A stretch of DNA of 6,634 bases from Mollicutes bacterium. Its GTDB lineage: Bacteria > Bacillota_I > Bacilli_A > RF39 > UBA660. Position 1 is the stretch's first letter. Each line of letters starts with the position of its first letter. Both the position numbers and the translations under genes were made by a program. Of the stretch, positions 5,524-6,634 are shown piece after piece. Where the stretch lies: NCBI GenBank assembly GCA_004552445.1, contig SFOJ01000036.1, positions 1 to 6,634 on the forward strand, read 5' to 3'. The notes under the pieces are model-generated. The model searched no databases. It saw nothing but the letters and a program-made list of their open reading frames with translations, and was not told the DNA's origin.

Positions 5524-5641
5524 ATATTATCAAGAAGAGTGCACATCCTCTTGACTGGTTTCATTATCACACAAATTGAAACTTTTATCAGGATTGGGAA
5601 GGATTTGTTGGAACTGGAAGGAGTCCGAAAGGAGGTTTTAT

Positions 5642-6634
5642 ATGGATTTTTCAATATTTTCTAAGATATTTAAAAAGATATTAAATTGTAGTAGTTCGGT
5701 AATAGTAAAAGAATTATCAGAAGCTATTACTAATACTAAGATAAAGTATTTAGAAGAGATTAACGATGATTCGATAGGTAGATATTGTACTGGCGGTACT
5801 AAGTTTGATAAATTAGCGAAAGAAATAAAACCTATTATGAATAAAGAATTTTTTATTGATTACCTAGATGATAATTATGATGACAGATCACAAGAGTTAA
5901 TAAATGAATTTATAAAGGAAGGTCAAATAATAAGTTCAAATAATTGGGCAAGTGAAATAGCTGATATATTTATTAGTATTATTAACAAAGCATCAGGATT
6001 TATAGAACAAGAAGTTATTAGTACAAAAAATGAGTTATCTATACTTAAAGAGACAGTAGTGGATTTCGCTGATCCATCTATAGAAGATGCGGATAAGATG
6101 ATAAAAGATTCTGTTAATAAAACATTTTCAGCAATTGAGAAAATTCAATCATCAAAATTGCCAGATGAATTAAAGCCTTATTATGAAGTTAAATATTCTC
6201 ATGATGATGATACATATGAACATATAGTAGCAAAAAATAAAGAGGCTTACGAAAAGTATCCTTTTAATACTAAAATAATATTTGATGTTTCAGGTATGAC
6301 TGAAGAAGAAAGAAACAAAATGCTAGATATTAATTGGTTATCAGGAGAAGCTAATGTGACTAATAAAGCTGTACTTATAGGAAAAATGTTAGATGCTAAA
6401 GATTATTATGGGACTATACCATCACCATTTCAAAAAAACAAAAAAGGATCGATGTTATATATACTACCAAAACCATCTGACGAGTTACCTATAAGAAGAT
6501 TTACACTAATTATGAAAAATGATTTTATACAATTATGTTTTAATAATATTGATATGCATCTTTTAAAATTTACAGAAAACGAAAGTGTGGTATCTAACTC
6601 TAGATTTGATGAGCCATATTCTTTAACATTAAAA
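5642..6634 (+). CDS. Unrecognised protein, 5' part (cut by right edge)
   Basis: The frame from ATG 5642 stays open for 331 codons to the window edge without a stop. Its ribosome binding site AAAGGAGG (5628-5635) is near perfect, six bases upstream. The N-terminus (MDFSIFSKIFKKILNCSSSV) is amphipathic rather than a clear signal peptide. Residues about 20-180 are predicted mostly helical and acidic, including a long stretch rich in E, K and I (about 120-165) that could form a coiled coil. From about 200 on, strand-like segments appear (NTKIIFDVSG, MLYILPKP, RRFTLIMKNDFIQLCF). No Walker, HNH, TIR, Sir2 or other nuclease motif is visible. I do not recognise the family. It is divergent from the DUF4417-toxin operon and shares its control region. 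A defence or toxin-associated role would be a guess from location. Confidence 0.85.
   Translation, partial: MDFSIFSKIFKKILNCSSSVIVKELSEAITNTKIKYLEEINDDSIGRYCTGGTKFDKLAKEIKPIMNKEFFIDYLDDNYDDRSQELINEFIKEGQIISSNNWASEIADIFISIINKASGFIEQEVISTKNELSILKETVVDFADPSIEDADKMIKDSVNKTFSAIEKIQSSKLPDELKPYYEVKYSHDDDTYEHIVAKNKEAYEKYPFNTKIIFDVSGMTEEERNKMLDINWLSGEANVTNKAVLIGKMLDAKDYYGTIPSPFQKNKKGSMLYILPKPSDELPIRRFTLIMKNDFIQLCFNNIDMHLLKFTENESVVSNSRFDEPYSLTLK

Noticed and set aside
5462..5533. N-terminal extension of DUF4417 to ATG 5533
   Set aside because: The extra residues do not look like the family, run through the dyad and promoter region, and ATG 5461 has a perfect AGGAGG site.
5558..5582. GTTTCA/TGAAAC as a CRISPR repeat remnant
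   Set aside because: Only one short inverted repeat is present, with no second copy, spacers or cas genes.

Overview
This is a low-GC, AT-rich window with strong Gram-positive ribosome binding sites (AGGAGG or AAAGGAG types), TAA, TAG and TGA stops, and tryptophan encoded by TGG in every intact gene. That fits a low-GC Bacillota (Clostridia, Erysipelotrichia or Bacilli) using the standard bacterial code. The species cannot be named. The gene set is accessory: an ATPase-nuclease-like pair, a toxin/immunity cluster with one broken gene, and genes of unknown function. No ribosomal, core metabolic or tRNA gene is present.

Layout. (1) Positions 2-376 (+): the 3' end of a small P-loop kinase-like ATPase cut by the window edge. 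(2) Positions 377-567: a regulatory stretch with a four-half-site inverted repeat, an extended -10 promoter and a long terminator-like hairpin ending in six T, all ahead of the next start codon. (3) Positions 568-3229 (+): a PHP-domain/SMC-like ATPase and an overlapping 107-residue partner. (4) Positions 3230-3703: a 474-base region without a confident gene, holding a minus-strand and a plus-strand terminator, a doubtful 34-codon reading frame and short nested repeats. (5) Positions 5461 down to 3704 (-): a compact operon of a DUF4417 protein, a short toxin-domain protein, an immunity-like gene broken by an in-frame TGA, and a second immunity-like gene. (6) Positions 5462-5641: a divergent control region with an imperfect dyad and an extended -10. 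(7) Positions 5642 to the right edge (+): an unrecognised open frame of at least 331 codons.

How it fits together. The PHP-ATPase has a complete set of PHP metal ligands plus Walker A, signature-like, Walker B and H-loop motifs, so it is probably an ATP-controlled phosphoesterase or nuclease. Translational coupling to the small gene suggests a two-protein system, plausibly anti-phage defence. The leader hairpin suggests that transcription of the pair is attenuated. The minus-strand operon looks like a polymorphic-toxin cassette of the kind carried by prophages or secretion loci, but with no delivery domain in the window and with the first immunity-like gene inactivated. The two blocks converge on opposite strands and their transcripts probably overlap around 3302-3403. 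No integrase, transposase or CRISPR array is visible.
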